Assembly (NCBI GenBank): GCA_023262005.1
Contig: JALREL010000158.1
Span: 1 to 47,370 of the forward strand
DNA: 47,370 bases
Direction of reading: 5' to 3'
Source: Sphingorhabdus sp.
Lineage (GTDB): Bacteria > Pseudomonadota > Alphaproteobacteria > Sphingomonadales > Sphingomonadaceae
Shown: in pieces, positions 17,936-25,708 of the stretch
Layout: every line of letters begins with the position of its first letter
Numbering within the stretch: the stretch's first letter is position 1
The notes under the pieces: model-generated
Databases searched by the model: none
What the model was told of the DNA's origin: nothing
Seen by the model: only the letters and a program-made list of their open reading frames with translations
Translations under genes and position numbers: made by a program

Positions 17936-18499
17936 ATGGCTGTCGGACAACGGATTGGGTACATTCGGGTCAGTACATTCGATCAGAATGCCAACCGCCA
18001 ATTGGATGGTCAGGCACTGGATCGCACCTTTACCGACAAGGCATCGGGCAAGGATGTCAACCGGCCTCAGCTTGAGGCGCTGCTTGCCTTTGCTCGCGAT
18101 GGCGACACCGTTGTGGTGCACAGCATGGATCGGCTAGCGCGCAATCTCGACGATCTTCGCAAGCTGGTCCAGTCCCTCACCGGCAGGGGTATCCGGATCG
18201 AGTTTGTGAAGGAGAGCCTGGCCTTTTCAGGCGAAGATTCACCGATGGCCAATCTGATGCTCTCAGTCATGGGGGCCTTTGCCGAATTTGAGCGAGCCCT
18301 GATCAAAGAGCGGCAACGTGAGGGCATTGCACTCGCCCGGAAGCGCGGCGCATATCGTGGTCGAAAGCGCGCGCTAACCGACGAGCAGATGGGTGAACTG
18401 CATCGCCGCGTGGGCGATGGTGAGCCCAAAGCTGCCATCGCCCGCGATCTGGGGATCAGCCGCGAAACGCTGTACCAATATCTGCGGGCAAACGCCTGA
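17936..18499 (+). CDS. serine recombinase (resolvase/invertase, TnpR-like)
   Basis: A 187-residue protein of normal resolvase length. The N-terminal catalytic domain starts RIGYIRVSTFDQN with the serine nucleophile at residue 13. The conserved arginine segment SMDRLARNLDDL (about 63-74) and MGAFAEFERALIKERQREG (about 110-128) follow. The C-terminal Hin-type helix-turn-helix is PKAAIARDLGISRETLYQYL (about 164-183). Such enzymes resolve cointegrates of Tn3-family elements or invert DNA. No Tn3 transposase or terminal inverted repeat is recognisable nearby, so it looks like an orphan left from an element. I chose ATG 17936 over 17903 since the family starts here. Confidence 0.9.
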   Translation: MAVGQRIGYIRVSTFDQNANRQLDGQALDRTFTDKASGKDVNRPQLEALLAFARDGDTVVVHSMDRLARNLDDLRKLVQSLTGRGIRIEFVKESLAFSGEDSPMANLMLSVMGAFAEFERALIKERQREGIALARKRGAYRGRKRALTDEQMGELHRRVGDGEPKAAIARDLGISRETLYQYLRANA

Positions 18500-18562
18500 C
18501 GGCCATGTTCTCTCTATGTCCGCCAAATCGTTGTCTGGCGCACAAACCTTGCGGTGACGCCT
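18500..18562. other. Junction sequence between resolvase and MobA-like remnant
   Basis: This short stretch matches neither neighbour. It ends in GACGCCTAAG at the point where the MobA-like homology stops. The last bases loosely recall the inner end of Tn3-family repeats, but the outer GGGG end is missing, so no inverted repeat is called. Confidence 0.3.
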
Positions 18563-18868
18563 AAGTAGCAATTTTTCGCAATTTATCTCCACGGCGTGCC
18601 GCATGGCGACCGCGATCGACCCGGACAGACCGAGCCGAGCCTCCGGATTGCCGAGGAGCTTGGCGATACCTTCTGCCTCGGCCTCTTTCGCAAATTTGGG
18701 GCAGGTATCGCCGACGACAATGACCTAGTTCCTCGTATCGAACTCGAGAGCCGCATCCACCGCATGGCGTCCCAAGCGCTTTGAAGAAAATTCGACGTCA
18801 AGCTTGGGCCCTTCAAAACGGCGGGCCATGCCGGCCGCCATGATGGCTATGCAAAGCCGGTCGCTCAC
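18563..18868 (-). pseudogene. MobA/MocA-like molybdenum cofactor nucleotidyltransferase, broken
   Basis: A GTG at 18868 overlaps the XdhC stop (GTGA) and opens CIAIMAAGMARRFEGPKL, the nucleotide-binding loop of MobA-like NTP transferases that add CMP or GMP to molybdopterin. An in-frame TAG at 18727-18725 interrupts it after 47 codons. The frame then resumes with VIVVGDTCPKF and ARLGLSGSIAVAMRHAVE, clearly the same protein. Homology stops near 18563, about half the normal length. Family members are usually coupled to xdhC and Mo-hydroxylase genes, as here, so this is a decayed partner of the locus. Confidence 0.75.
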
Positions 18869-19716
18869 GGATGGGGGTGCAATGCTTCATAAGCGCCGAC
18901 CACTTCCGATAGTATCGATAAGGCCAAGACTTCCGGCGTGCGCGCTCGAGGCACAAGCCCCACGGGGCTGTTGATGCGGACCAGGGCTGTATCGTCCCAG
19001 CCATTGGCGCGCAGCGACTCAAGCCGTCGCGCGCGCGCCTGAGCCCCGCCCTGGCAACCGATGTAGAAGGCCGACGTGTGAAGGGCCCACGCGAGAAGGC
19101 GATGCTCCCATTCATGATCGTGAAACAGGAGAAGAACCGCCGTCCAGGGATCTGCTGAAATCCCGGTGGGGACCGTATTCAAGGAAAAATGCTGACCGGC
19201 CACGTGCCATTCGACCTCGACGCCTGTTGCCTTGGCCTGCCGTTGCAGCGCCTCACACTCCGCTCCAGTTCCCACGACAAGTAACCGGAGCCGCGGAATG
19301 TAGCGTCTCATGCGCAAGAAATGGCGATCGTCGGCGGCCGGAACAGCTAAAGACAGCGCGGTCGCCCGGCGTGCGTCGAGATCGGCGACGCACTTCGACA
19401 GATGTTGCATTTGCGGAGCGGGATCAATCAGAATGTCGAGGCCTGACCCGCAAGGGAGACGAAAGTCGATGAAAGGCGATCCTTTTCCGTAGCGCAGCAA
19501 TTTTATGATCCCGTCGCGCGCGGAAATTTTCGCCTGGCCCGCCAGTTCATTCTGCAGACAATTGTCGGCCAAGTCCCCTACCAGCGTACCATCGCGGCCG
19601 ATGGCGAGTTGCGCGCCGCACCGACGCGAGAAGCTGCCGTCGATCCCTATGATTGTGCACAAGGCGGCCGGTGCGTCTGCCGCATAAACGAGGGCTGCGT
19701 GGTCGGAAGACATCAT
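18865..19716 (-). CDS. XdhC/CoxI-family molybdoenzyme maturation factor
   Basis: A 283-residue protein with the two XdhC parts. The N-terminal half has CTIIGIDGSFSRRCGAQLAI and the conserved LPCGSGLDILIDP. The C-terminal NAD-binding-like half has LRLLVVGTGAECEALQRQAK and IGCQGGAQARARRLESLRANG, close to the family pattern YIGALGSRRTHARR. XdhC proteins bind and sulfurate the molybdenum cofactor and insert it into xanthine-dehydrogenase-family hydroxylases. It sits 99 bases downstream of the large hydroxylase subunit on the same strand, so it most likely serves that enzyme. Two adjacent ATG codons at the start make the exact first residue uncertain. Confidence 0.88.
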   Translation of the reverse strand: MMSSDHAALVYAADAPAALCTIIGIDGSFSRRCGAQLAIGRDGTLVGDLADNCLQNELAGQAKISARDGIIKLLRYGKGSPFIDFRLPCGSGLDILIDPAPQMQHLSKCVADLDARRATALSLAVPAADDRHFLRMRRYIPRLRLLVVGTGAECEALQRQAKATGVEVEWHVAGQHFSLNTVPTGISADPWTAVLLLFHDHEWEHRLLAWALHTSAFYIGCQGGAQARARRLESLRANGWDDTALVRINSPVGLVPRARTPEVLALSILSEVVGAYEALHPHP

Positions 19717-19815
19717 TCCTTTCCCGCACTCTTCGCTGGCCGTGCGATTTTGGAGGAGCTTGCACTCGAAACCGGGACCGACCTTTCAAGCGACAACATT
19801 TGTCGTCGCATTCCG

Positions 19816-22080
19816 TCAACTCGCCAGGATTTTGGCAACGGGCAGAGTGCGCAAACGCGGGCCGCCGGCATCCGCGATCGCGTTGACCAAGGCCGCGATC
19901 GTCACCGGCACTGCGTCCTCGCCGATACTGGCCGGCGGCTCAGTTGAGGGCAGGATTTCAATCGTAACCGCGGGCATCCGGTCAAGCTTCAGAATCGGAT
20001 AATCATGGAAATTGCTTTGCTGCACCTGTCCATTCTCGACCGTAATCTCGCTATGGAGTGCGGTCGTCAGGGCGTAGGCGATCCCTCCCTCCAATTGGGC
20101 GTGGACGATATCGGGATTGATTACGGTGCCGGCGTCGATTGCGAGAAAGACATGGTCGACCCGCAGGCCGGCCTGTTCGTCCAAGCTGACGTCGACGATC
20201 GCCGCCTTTGTCGACGAAGGATAGCTTGGATAGTAGCTCGTGTCCCCTACCGCGAGCCCGCGGCCGCGTCCCCTCCCCTTCGGAGCGTGCCAGCGTCCTT
20301 TCTGGATCGCGAAATCGAGAAGCTTGAGGTGATTCTTCACCCGGGCAACAGCGATGTCGCGGTCCTCTATATCGGCGGGAATATAGGAAGGATCGAGCAG
20401 CGACCGGTAGAATTCGGGGACGTCGCGGCCAGTCAGCAGACGCAGTTCGTCGAGGAAACCGAAGTTCATCCAAAGATGCTGGGTGAAGCCGACGCCCCGC
20501 ATCCAACCGAACGGAAGCGGCGAGTCGGGATTCCGCTTATAGGCAAAGCGGACATTGGGCGGCTGGAAAGGAAAGCGCGTTTCGCCATAGCTCTGCTCGG
20601 CCGACGTTCCGCTGGCGACAGAACAGGTCCAGACCGTCACGTTGCCGGCGCCGTCCAACCCCGCTTCAAAGCGCGCCGCCGTGATTGGCGCGTAGTAGCT
20701 CTTACGCACGCACTCCTCGCGTGTGAGCAGCAGTTTCACGGGCGTGCCCTTGCAGGCTAGCGCGATCTGCACCGCCTGATGGACAAAATCATTTTGCAGG
20801 CGCCGGCCAAAGCCCCCGCCGGCCGGGAGGATATGGACATGCGCCTTGTCGGGCGACACCCCGACCAGGCTGTGGGCGATGCGCCAGGCATCGTCGGGAA
20901 ACTGGCTATTGGTCCAAATATGAACCTCTCCGCCATCGACATACGCGCTGCAGTTCATCGGCTCCAGCGGCGCGGGATCCATATAGGGATAGCTATATTC
21001 CGCCGACAGTGTCTTCGCCGCATTTGCAAGCGCGCTCCTGGCATCGCCAGCCTCGACAACCACTGGGGCATCGCTCCGGGCCTGGTTGGCAAGCGTCTTC
21101 AGATACTCTGCGCTTGAAAATTTCGCATGGGGACCGGCGTCCCAATCGATTGCCAGCGCATCGAGGGCGGTTTTGGCCTGCCACCAGCTGTCGGCGACGA
21201 CCGCCACCGCATCATCCATCTTGACCGGCGCCGCCCAAACATCCGGATCCTCGCCTTCTGGAACGGGCCCATTATACCCGACCTTGGCTCCCTTGATCTC
21301 GACGACTTTGGGATTGCCCGGCATGTCTTTGATGCTGCCCTTGTCGATGCTGCGCAGCTTTCCGCCGAAAGTGGGACTTTGGCGGGCGGCCGCAAAACGC
21401 ATACCGGGCAGTTCGAAATCAATGCCATAGGTAATTTTACCGTGGATTGCGGCATCCACATCACGGCGCGGAATTGCCTTGCCGACCAGTTGCCGGTCAG
21501 CTGCATCCTTCAGCTTCACCGTTTTCGGATCGGGAATCGGCATTTTCGCGGCTGCTTCCGCCACTGACGCATAACTCAGTTTCTTTCCAGACGCCTTGTG
21601 ATGGATCGCCCCCTTGACCGCTTCCAGCTCGACTTCGGGCACCTTCAGCCGCGCAGCCGCGGCACGAATCAACATAGTCCGCACCTGTGCACCCGCTCGC
21701 TGGGTCGGTTCGAACAAGGTCTGCGCGGAATGGCTGCTCAAGACCGCCGTCCAGACGTAGACATTGCCCCGCGTTGCGTTAACGGCCGGATCGTAAAATT
21801 CGCTCTTTAGTGTGGACCAATCCACTTCGAGTTCTTCGGCCAGCATTTGCGGGATCGTCGTCAAGACCCCCTGCCCGATCTCGGTTTGGGGCACGCGCAA
21901 GGTGACGCTGTTGTCGCGATGGATCACCACCCAGGAGAGAAGTTCGACCCCCGGTTCGCTATCATCGGGAAGCTTCGTCCGGTCCTTGCAGCCTGCGAGC
22001 GAGAGCGTGAAACTCACGCCCGCCGCAGTCACCAGCGCGCCCGTGACGAAACCTCGCCGCGTGAGAACAGGTTCCTTCAC
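19816..22080 (-). CDS. molybdopterin-binding large subunit of an aromatic N-heterocycle hydroxylase (isoquinoline 1-oxidoreductase type)
   Basis: A 754-residue xanthine-dehydrogenase-family catalytic subunit of the IorB type. The N-terminus has a twin-arginine signal ([13 protein letters not shown] at 8-9) followed by a lipobox-like LAGC (Cys31), so it may be exported folded and anchored in the periplasm. Family blocks include [21 protein letters not shown] (Mo-cofactor loop), [24 protein letters not shown], and near the end [18 protein letters not shown] with GEDAVP, which carries the catalytic Glu region. It hydroxylates a carbon next to ring nitrogen using water. It overlaps the [2Fe-2S] subunit gene by four bases (ATGA). 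No FAD subunit and no cytochrome domain are present. Confidence 0.88.
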   Translation of the reverse strand: MKEPVLTRRGFVTGALVTAAGVSFTLSLAGCKDRTKLPDDSEPGVELLSWVVIHRDNSVTLRVPQTEIGQGVLTTIPQMLAEELEVDWSTLKSEFYDPAVNATRGNVYVWTAVLSSHSAQTLFEPTQRAGAQVRTMLIRAAAARLKVPEVELEAVKGAIHHKASGKKLSYASVAEAAAKMPIPDPKTVKLKDAADRQLVGKAIPRRDVDAAIHGKITYGIDFELPGMRFAAARQSPTFGGKLRSIDKGSIKDMPGNPKVVEIKGAKVGYNGPVPEGEDPDVWAAPVKMDDAVAVVADSWWQAKTALDALAIDWDAGPHAKFSSAEYLKTLANQARSDAPVVVEAGDARSALANAAKTLSAEYSYPYMDPAPLEPMNCSAYVDGGEVHIWTNSQFPDDAWRIAHSLVGVSPDKAHVHILPAGGGFGRRLQNDFVHQAVQIALACKGTPVKLLLTREECVRKSYYAPITAARFEAGLDGAGNVTVWTCSVASGTSAEQSYGETRFPFQPPNVRFAYKRNPDSPLPFGWMRGVGFTQHLWMNFGFLDELRLLTGRDVPEFYRSLLDPSYIPADIEDRDIAVARVKNHLKLLDFAIQKGRWHAPKGRGRGRGLAVGDTSYYPSYPSSTKAAIVDVSLDEQAGLRVDHVFLAIDAGTVINPDIVHAQLEGGIAYALTTALHSEITVENGQVQQSNFHDYPILKLDRMPAVTIEILPSTEPPASIGEDAVPVTIAALVNAIADAGGPRLRTLPVAKILAS

Positions 22081-22538
22081 TGGCCGCCCCTCCCGCTCTG
22101 AGCCGCACTGCGGATTGCCTTGCGGATGCGGTTGTAAGTGCCGCAGCGGCAGATATTGGTGACACCCTGTGCAATCTCCTCATCGCTTGGGGAGGGATTG
22201 TTTCTGAGGAAAGCGGCAGCGGCCATGATCATGCCAGGCTGACAATAGCCGCATTGCGGCACCCCCGCTTCGCGCCATGCCGCCTGTACGGGATGCTCGC
22301 TGCTCGCGCCGAGGCCCTCGATGGAAGTGATTTTCGATCCAGCGGCCTGGCCGACTGAATAGGCGCAGCTGCGCACCGCGGCCCCATCGACATGAACCGT
22401 GCAGGCGCCGCACAAGCCTGCGCCGCATCCGAATTTGGTCCCTTTGAGTCCCAAGCTGTCGCGCAAAACCCACAACAGCGGCACGGCCGGATCGACATCG
22501 AGCCGGTGCTTCGTTCCATTCACTTCAATTTCGAGCAT
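22077..22538 (-). CDS. [2Fe-2S] small subunit of the Mo hydroxylase (IorA type)
   Basis: A 153-residue protein, the usual size for IorA/NicA-type subunits. ATG 22538 is chosen because the family begins [15 protein letters not shown]; an upstream GTG/ATG reading would add an unrelated lead. It has the plant-type ferredoxin cluster motif [16 protein letters not shown] (about 41-56) with its later Cys, and the second cluster in [10 protein letters not shown] and [13 protein letters not shown] (about 102-145). It passes electrons from the molybdenum centre to an unknown acceptor. It is the first gene of the hydroxylase operon, and a palindromic operator-like site lies about 120 bases upstream. 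Confidence 0.9.
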   Translation of the reverse strand: MLEIEVNGTKHRLDVDPAVPLLWVLRDSLGLKGTKFGCGAGLCGACTVHVDGAAVRSCAYSVGQAAGSKITSIEGLGASSEHPVQAAWREAGVPQCGYCQPGMIMAAAAFLRNNPSPSDEEIAQGVTNICRCGTYNRIRKAIRSAAQSGRGGQ

Positions 22539-22659
22539 CCTGCGTCCCGTCTCCCATGCGATGCACGAAGGGCTTGGTGTGCCTGGCATTGAAAGTGTTA
22601 GAGGAAAGCACACCAACTTCCGCGCATCGACGATCCGAAAACGATAGCACCGCCACGCA

Positions 22660-22677
22660 ATTATACAAAAGAATAAT
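22660..22677 (-). promoter_or_regulatory. Operator-like palindrome ATTAT-N8-ATAAT, site 1
   Basis: Perfect five-base arms ATTAT and ATAAT are separated by eight bases (ACAAAAGA; TCTTTTGT on the other strand, sharing the TNGT end of sites 2-4). It lies upstream of the [2Fe-2S] subunit gene in a gap of 249 bases with no gene. It has the same architecture as the sites at 24189, 24397, 31154 and 34603. Confidence 0.6.
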
Positions 22678-22787
22678 TATTTGGGCGGCGGCTCGGTGGA
22701 AAGATGCCGCGCCCATAGCAACCGTGGCAGCAACCTTCGCCCGGCGCCACGAAAGTTAAGGTGGCTCAAACCTCGCTTCGGTATCGA

Positions 22788-23240
22788 CTAAAGCCCATGA
22801 TCGCGTTGTTCGATAGCCTTAGCAAAGGCCATCGAGTCGAAATGGGCGTGCTCGGTGCTCACCTTGCCATCGACGATGGTGTCGATCAAAACGACCCGCC
22901 ACGAGATTTCCGCACCGCCATTGGGCGCTCCCTCGCCGACATATCGAGCCTTGACTCGCAATTCGCCCACGACGGCCGTGCTGCTTGCAACAATATTCGT
23001 ATATTCGACCTGAACGGTTCCGGAAACGAACTGTGCATTGTAGCCTTCAAGATACTCACGAAACGCTTGCTTGCCCCGCACGGGCCGATCCGAGAATGGT
23101 ATGTCTATATAGACCATGTCCTCGTTGTAGAGCGTTAAGAGGTCATCCAGGTCGTTGCGCGCCCAAGCCTCGACCTGCCTCCTTAGCAACGCTTCGTTCT
23201 CGCGCGCGCGCTGCATTTCGACCGAAACCTCCATCATCAT
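22788..23240 (-). CDS. SnoaL-like (NTF2-fold) protein
   Basis: A 150-residue single-domain protein of the SnoaL/NTF2 superfamily: an N-terminal helix pair (LLRRQVEAWARNDLDDLLTLY), then the strand turn EDMVYIDIPFSDRPVRGKQA typical for SnoaL, then a sheet with WRVVLIDTIVDGKVSTEHAHF. Members act as isomerases, aldol cyclases or hydratases on small ring compounds, or have no known activity. It overlaps the NmrA gene by four bases (ATGA), so the two are co-translated. Its place between the hydroxylase and nic operons suggests a step in the same pathway; no substrate can be named. Confidence 0.82.
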   Translation of the reverse strand: MMMEVSVEMQRARENEALLRRQVEAWARNDLDDLLTLYNEDMVYIDIPFSDRPVRGKQAFREYLEGYNAQFVSGTVQVEYTNIVASSTAVVGELRVKARYVGEGAPNGGAEISWRVVLIDTIVDGKVSTEHAHFDSMAFAKAIEQRDHGL

Positions 23241-24103
23241 ACCCCCTCGGCTCGCCGGAGCAACGATGCGTGTTCCGCCAGAAATTCGTCGAGACTGCGC
23301 GGCGGGTGTCCGGTGATACTAGCGACAACGTCAGTTACCAAGGCCGTGTCACCCTTGATGATGCTGCGCCCTATGTCGGAGAAATACTCAATGAATTGCT
23401 CCGGCGCGCCTGCACTTCGCAGCCGTGCCTCTGCCGCCTCGGTCGTCTCTTCGACGGGCCGGACGACCGCCCCGGCGACTGCCGATACGCGATCCGCGAG
23501 CTGGTCGAGGGTGAGCGCATCAGGTCCGGTCAATGTGAGTGCTTGCCTGCCGCAAGCCTCGCCGAGCAGGAGCTCCACGGCAACATCGGCAATATCCCTG
23601 GCATCGATCCACGATGTCGCCGCGCCCGCGGTGGTCATCACAATGACGCCGTCTTCGCGGATCAGATTCCCGAAGAAGCGGTCGTCGATGAAGTCCTGCA
23701 TGAACCAGTTCGGCCGCAATATGGCGTAGTCGAGATTACTCTGCTCGATAACACGCTCTACCTGGCGCTCATGCGCGTCGTCAGCGCGCGTCTCGGCTGC
23801 GATTTCCGAGAGCAGCACGATCTTCGTCGCGCCAGACGTCTCCGCCAGACGCGTGAAGTCCTTGACAATATGCGTCACCTCGTCGGACTCGGGCTTTACA
23901 AGGTAGATAGCGTCGGTTCCATCCAGTGCGGGAGCCCAGGTCGAGCGGTTTTCCCAATCGAATGCCAGCGGGACGATGTTTTCTTGTGCGGCGAATGAAG
24001 GATTTCTCGATCCGGCCTTAACCGTGACGGCGCGTTTCGCGAGTCCGGTTACAACGTGCCTACCCGTTGTTCCGGTCGCCTTGGTAACCAAGATACCGCT
24101 CAT
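23237..24103 (-). CDS. NmrA-like NAD(P)-binding protein
   Basis: A 288-residue atypical short-chain dehydrogenase of the NmrA/azoreductase-like group. ATG 24103 is chosen, with GGAGGT seven bases before it; a longer open frame continues upstream without support. The nucleotide loop reads ILVTKATGTTGRHVV: the first glycine of the usual TGATGxxG is a lysine. ILRPNWFMQDF and SWIDARDIADVAVELL are typical NmrA features, and no Tyr-x-x-x-Lys catalytic pair is evident. It could be an NADPH-dependent reductase or a redox sensor. It leads a two-gene unit with the SnoaL-like gene, and has two operator-like palindromes upstream. Confidence 0.82.
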   Translation of the reverse strand: MSGILVTKATGTTGRHVVTGLAKRAVTVKAGSRNPSFAAQENIVPLAFDWENRSTWAPALDGTDAIYLVKPESDEVTHIVKDFTRLAETSGATKIVLLSEIAAETRADDAHERQVERVIEQSNLDYAILRPNWFMQDFIDDRFFGNLIREDGVIVMTTAGAATSWIDARDIADVAVELLLGEACGRQALTLTGPDALTLDQLADRVSAVAGAVVRPVEETTEAAEARLRSAGAPEQFIEYFSDIGRSIIKGDTALVTDVVASITGHPPRSLDEFLAEHASLLRRAEGV

Positions 24104-24188
24104 TCCCACCTCCTGTTCTCTGGCTGTTTTCGCGGCTCTTAATCCCGGCTTGCTGGATCGCCAATTTCGAACCAAGTCGAACTCATAA

Positions 24189-24206
24189 ATTATGTATTCG
24201 TATAAT
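24189..24206 (-). promoter_or_regulatory. Operator-like palindrome, site 2 (ATTAT-GTATTCGT-ATAAT)
   Basis: Perfect arms around an eight-base spacer, 86 bases upstream of the NmrA gene start. Over 20 bases it is identical to site 3 at 18 positions, including the spacer core TATTCGT, so the spacer as well as the AT-rich arms is conserved. Confidence 0.7.
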
Positions 24207-24396
24207 ATAGCCGCTGTCAACGATTCCTTGATGCCTCCACCGATCCGGGGCGATCGAGAGAGAGTTCCGCCAAAGGACATAGAGCTGCGCCAAAGAACCT
24301 CGCAAATCCGTCGCCGACCCGACGAATTTTTTGCGCCACCCGCTACAAATGCGGATGTTACCACTTCCCTGTGCGACACATCCGGCACGAACATAT

Positions 24397-24414
24397 ATTA
24401 GATATTCGTATAAT
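24397..24414 (-). promoter_or_regulatory. Operator-like palindrome, site 3 (ATTAG-ATATTCGT-ATAAT)
   Basis: A near copy of site 2, 208 bases away. An outer inverted repeat ATATTA/TAATAT (24395-24400 and 24411-24416) is perfect. It could act with site 2 through looping, or control a second promoter. No gene is recognised to its right before the tetR stop. Confidence 0.65.
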
Positions 24415-24416
24415 AT

Positions 24417-24965
24417 TTCTGGCCAGGCGTTGGATCGCCTCAAGACGGCCGCTGGTCCCGCCTCCTGCGACGAACCGCCGCGGAACTGAAAGCCCGTGGG
24501 CAATATGTTTCGGCGCTTAGCGTGCGCCGCGTGGGTCGCGCCCGATCACGGCGGCGTTTATGCATTCGGCGGGAACAATGGGGCCGATCTGGGCACAGAC
24601 CGCCGGCGCTGCAGACACGTCAAAAGCGGGAGGCAGAGGGGCCGATTTGCACTGATCAGCTCCCGGATCCCCGCTTGAGATAGCTGATCGTTTCAGACCC
24701 TGCGATCACATGAACGCGGGTTGCGTTAGGTCGGCACGATGCCGCGCAAGACATCAACATGACTTTTCCCGGCAGAACGCTCGATGAGGCGCTAGCCATC
24801 AGGCCACGGCTGCAAGCCCTTTCCGGAGACGCTCGCATTCATCAAGGCTTGTTGGACCAGACAGAATGGAGCGGGTCAATTCACCCGCAACGCCGTCCAC
24901 TGGATCGCATGGAAAGCCGACAGCTCCAAGGCGGACGCGCCTTCTCTTGTCGTCCCGGCAGCCAG
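24417..24965. other. Gap without recognisable gene
   Basis: About 550 bases between operator site 3 and the end of tetR. Reverse-strand frames near 24540-24660 (SAPLPPAFDVSAAPAVCAQI) and 24800-24960 look protein-like in composition but are short and carry stops, so they may be decayed coding sequence. I recognise no family. Confidence 0.4.
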
Positions 24966-25694
24966 TCAGGGCGGATCAGACTGCATCCCGGCCGCAAGGA
25001 ACGCCACCATATTATCGAGCATCTCGTCCTTCGACAGATTGTGGATCTTGCCTTCCGTCAAATCCTCGATACGCCCGAGATCATTCAACATGAACATATA
25101 TGTGCCGACCAGGAACGACATCCGCAATCCGATCGTCCGTCGGGGCAGATTAGGAAGGGCCTGAGCCAGAACATCGACATACCGCTTCACCGAGGCATCA
25201 TAGACTTCCTTGCGAAGCCGCAGGGCATGTTCTTCGGGTTCCGAATGAAGGCGGGACTGCAATTGCGCAAACGCGGCGCCGGCCTCTCCGCTGTATTTCA
25301 AATCCCACTGAGGCTGGAGATAGGCCCGAATGATGTCTTTTACCTGAAGCGGTTGACCAGATTCGAGCAACCGGTCCAGCAAAACGTGACGATGCCCGGA
25401 CAGCAGCCCGCCGCGCCGTTTATATACTTCGTCGAAAAGCTGCTCTTTCGTGTCAAAATAATAGCGAATCAGTCCCTGATTGACACCAGCGCGTTCCGCA
25501 ATGTCACGAACGCTAATCCCGGTATAGCCACGTTCGGCAAAGGCGATTTCCGCCGCGTCCAGAATCTTTTCCTTCAGTTTGCCGTTATTCTTGGGACGCC
25601 CAGGCTTCCTTGCCGGCTTCTTTTTCTCACCCTTCACTGCATTTTCTGCAGCGACCGTGGCCTTGGAATCCATCTCAACTCTTTCCGAATTCAA
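24966..25694 (-). CDS. TetR/AcrR-family regulator, likely repressor of the pyridine regulon
   Basis: A 242-residue protein. A basic, lysine-rich lead (KGEKKKPARKPGRPKNNGK, about 22-40) precedes a TetR DNA-binding domain: KILDAAEIAFAERGYTGISV, then VRDIAERAGVNQGLIRYYF with the recognition helix (about 63-81), then FDTKEQLFDEVY. The C-terminal ligand-binding half is helical and resembles the Rut/PsrA-like class in length. It is the last gene of the nic operon, 14 bases after the alpha/beta hydrolase stop, so it would be autoregulated. Palindromes upstream of all neighbouring transcription units are its most likely targets. The inducer is presumably a pathway intermediate. Confidence 0.9.
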   Translation of the reverse strand: MNSERVEMDSKATVAAENAVKGEKKKPARKPGRPKNNGKLKEKILDAAEIAFAERGYTGISVRDIAERAGVNQGLIRYYFDTKEQLFDEVYKRRGGLLSGHRHVLLDRLLESGQPLQVKDIIRAYLQPQWDLKYSGEAGAAFAQLQSRLHSEPEEHALRLRKEVYDASVKRYVDVLAQALPNLPRRTIGLRMSFLVGTYMFMLNDLGRIEDLTEGKIHNLSKDEMLDNMVAFLAAGMQSDPP

Positions 25695-25708
25695 GTTCGA
25701 GCCCTTTT

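Noticed and set aside
17936-18600. A complete Tn3-family transposon around the resolvase
   Set aside because: No transposase gene and no GGGG-ended terminal inverted repeats are visible. Only the resolvase is supported.
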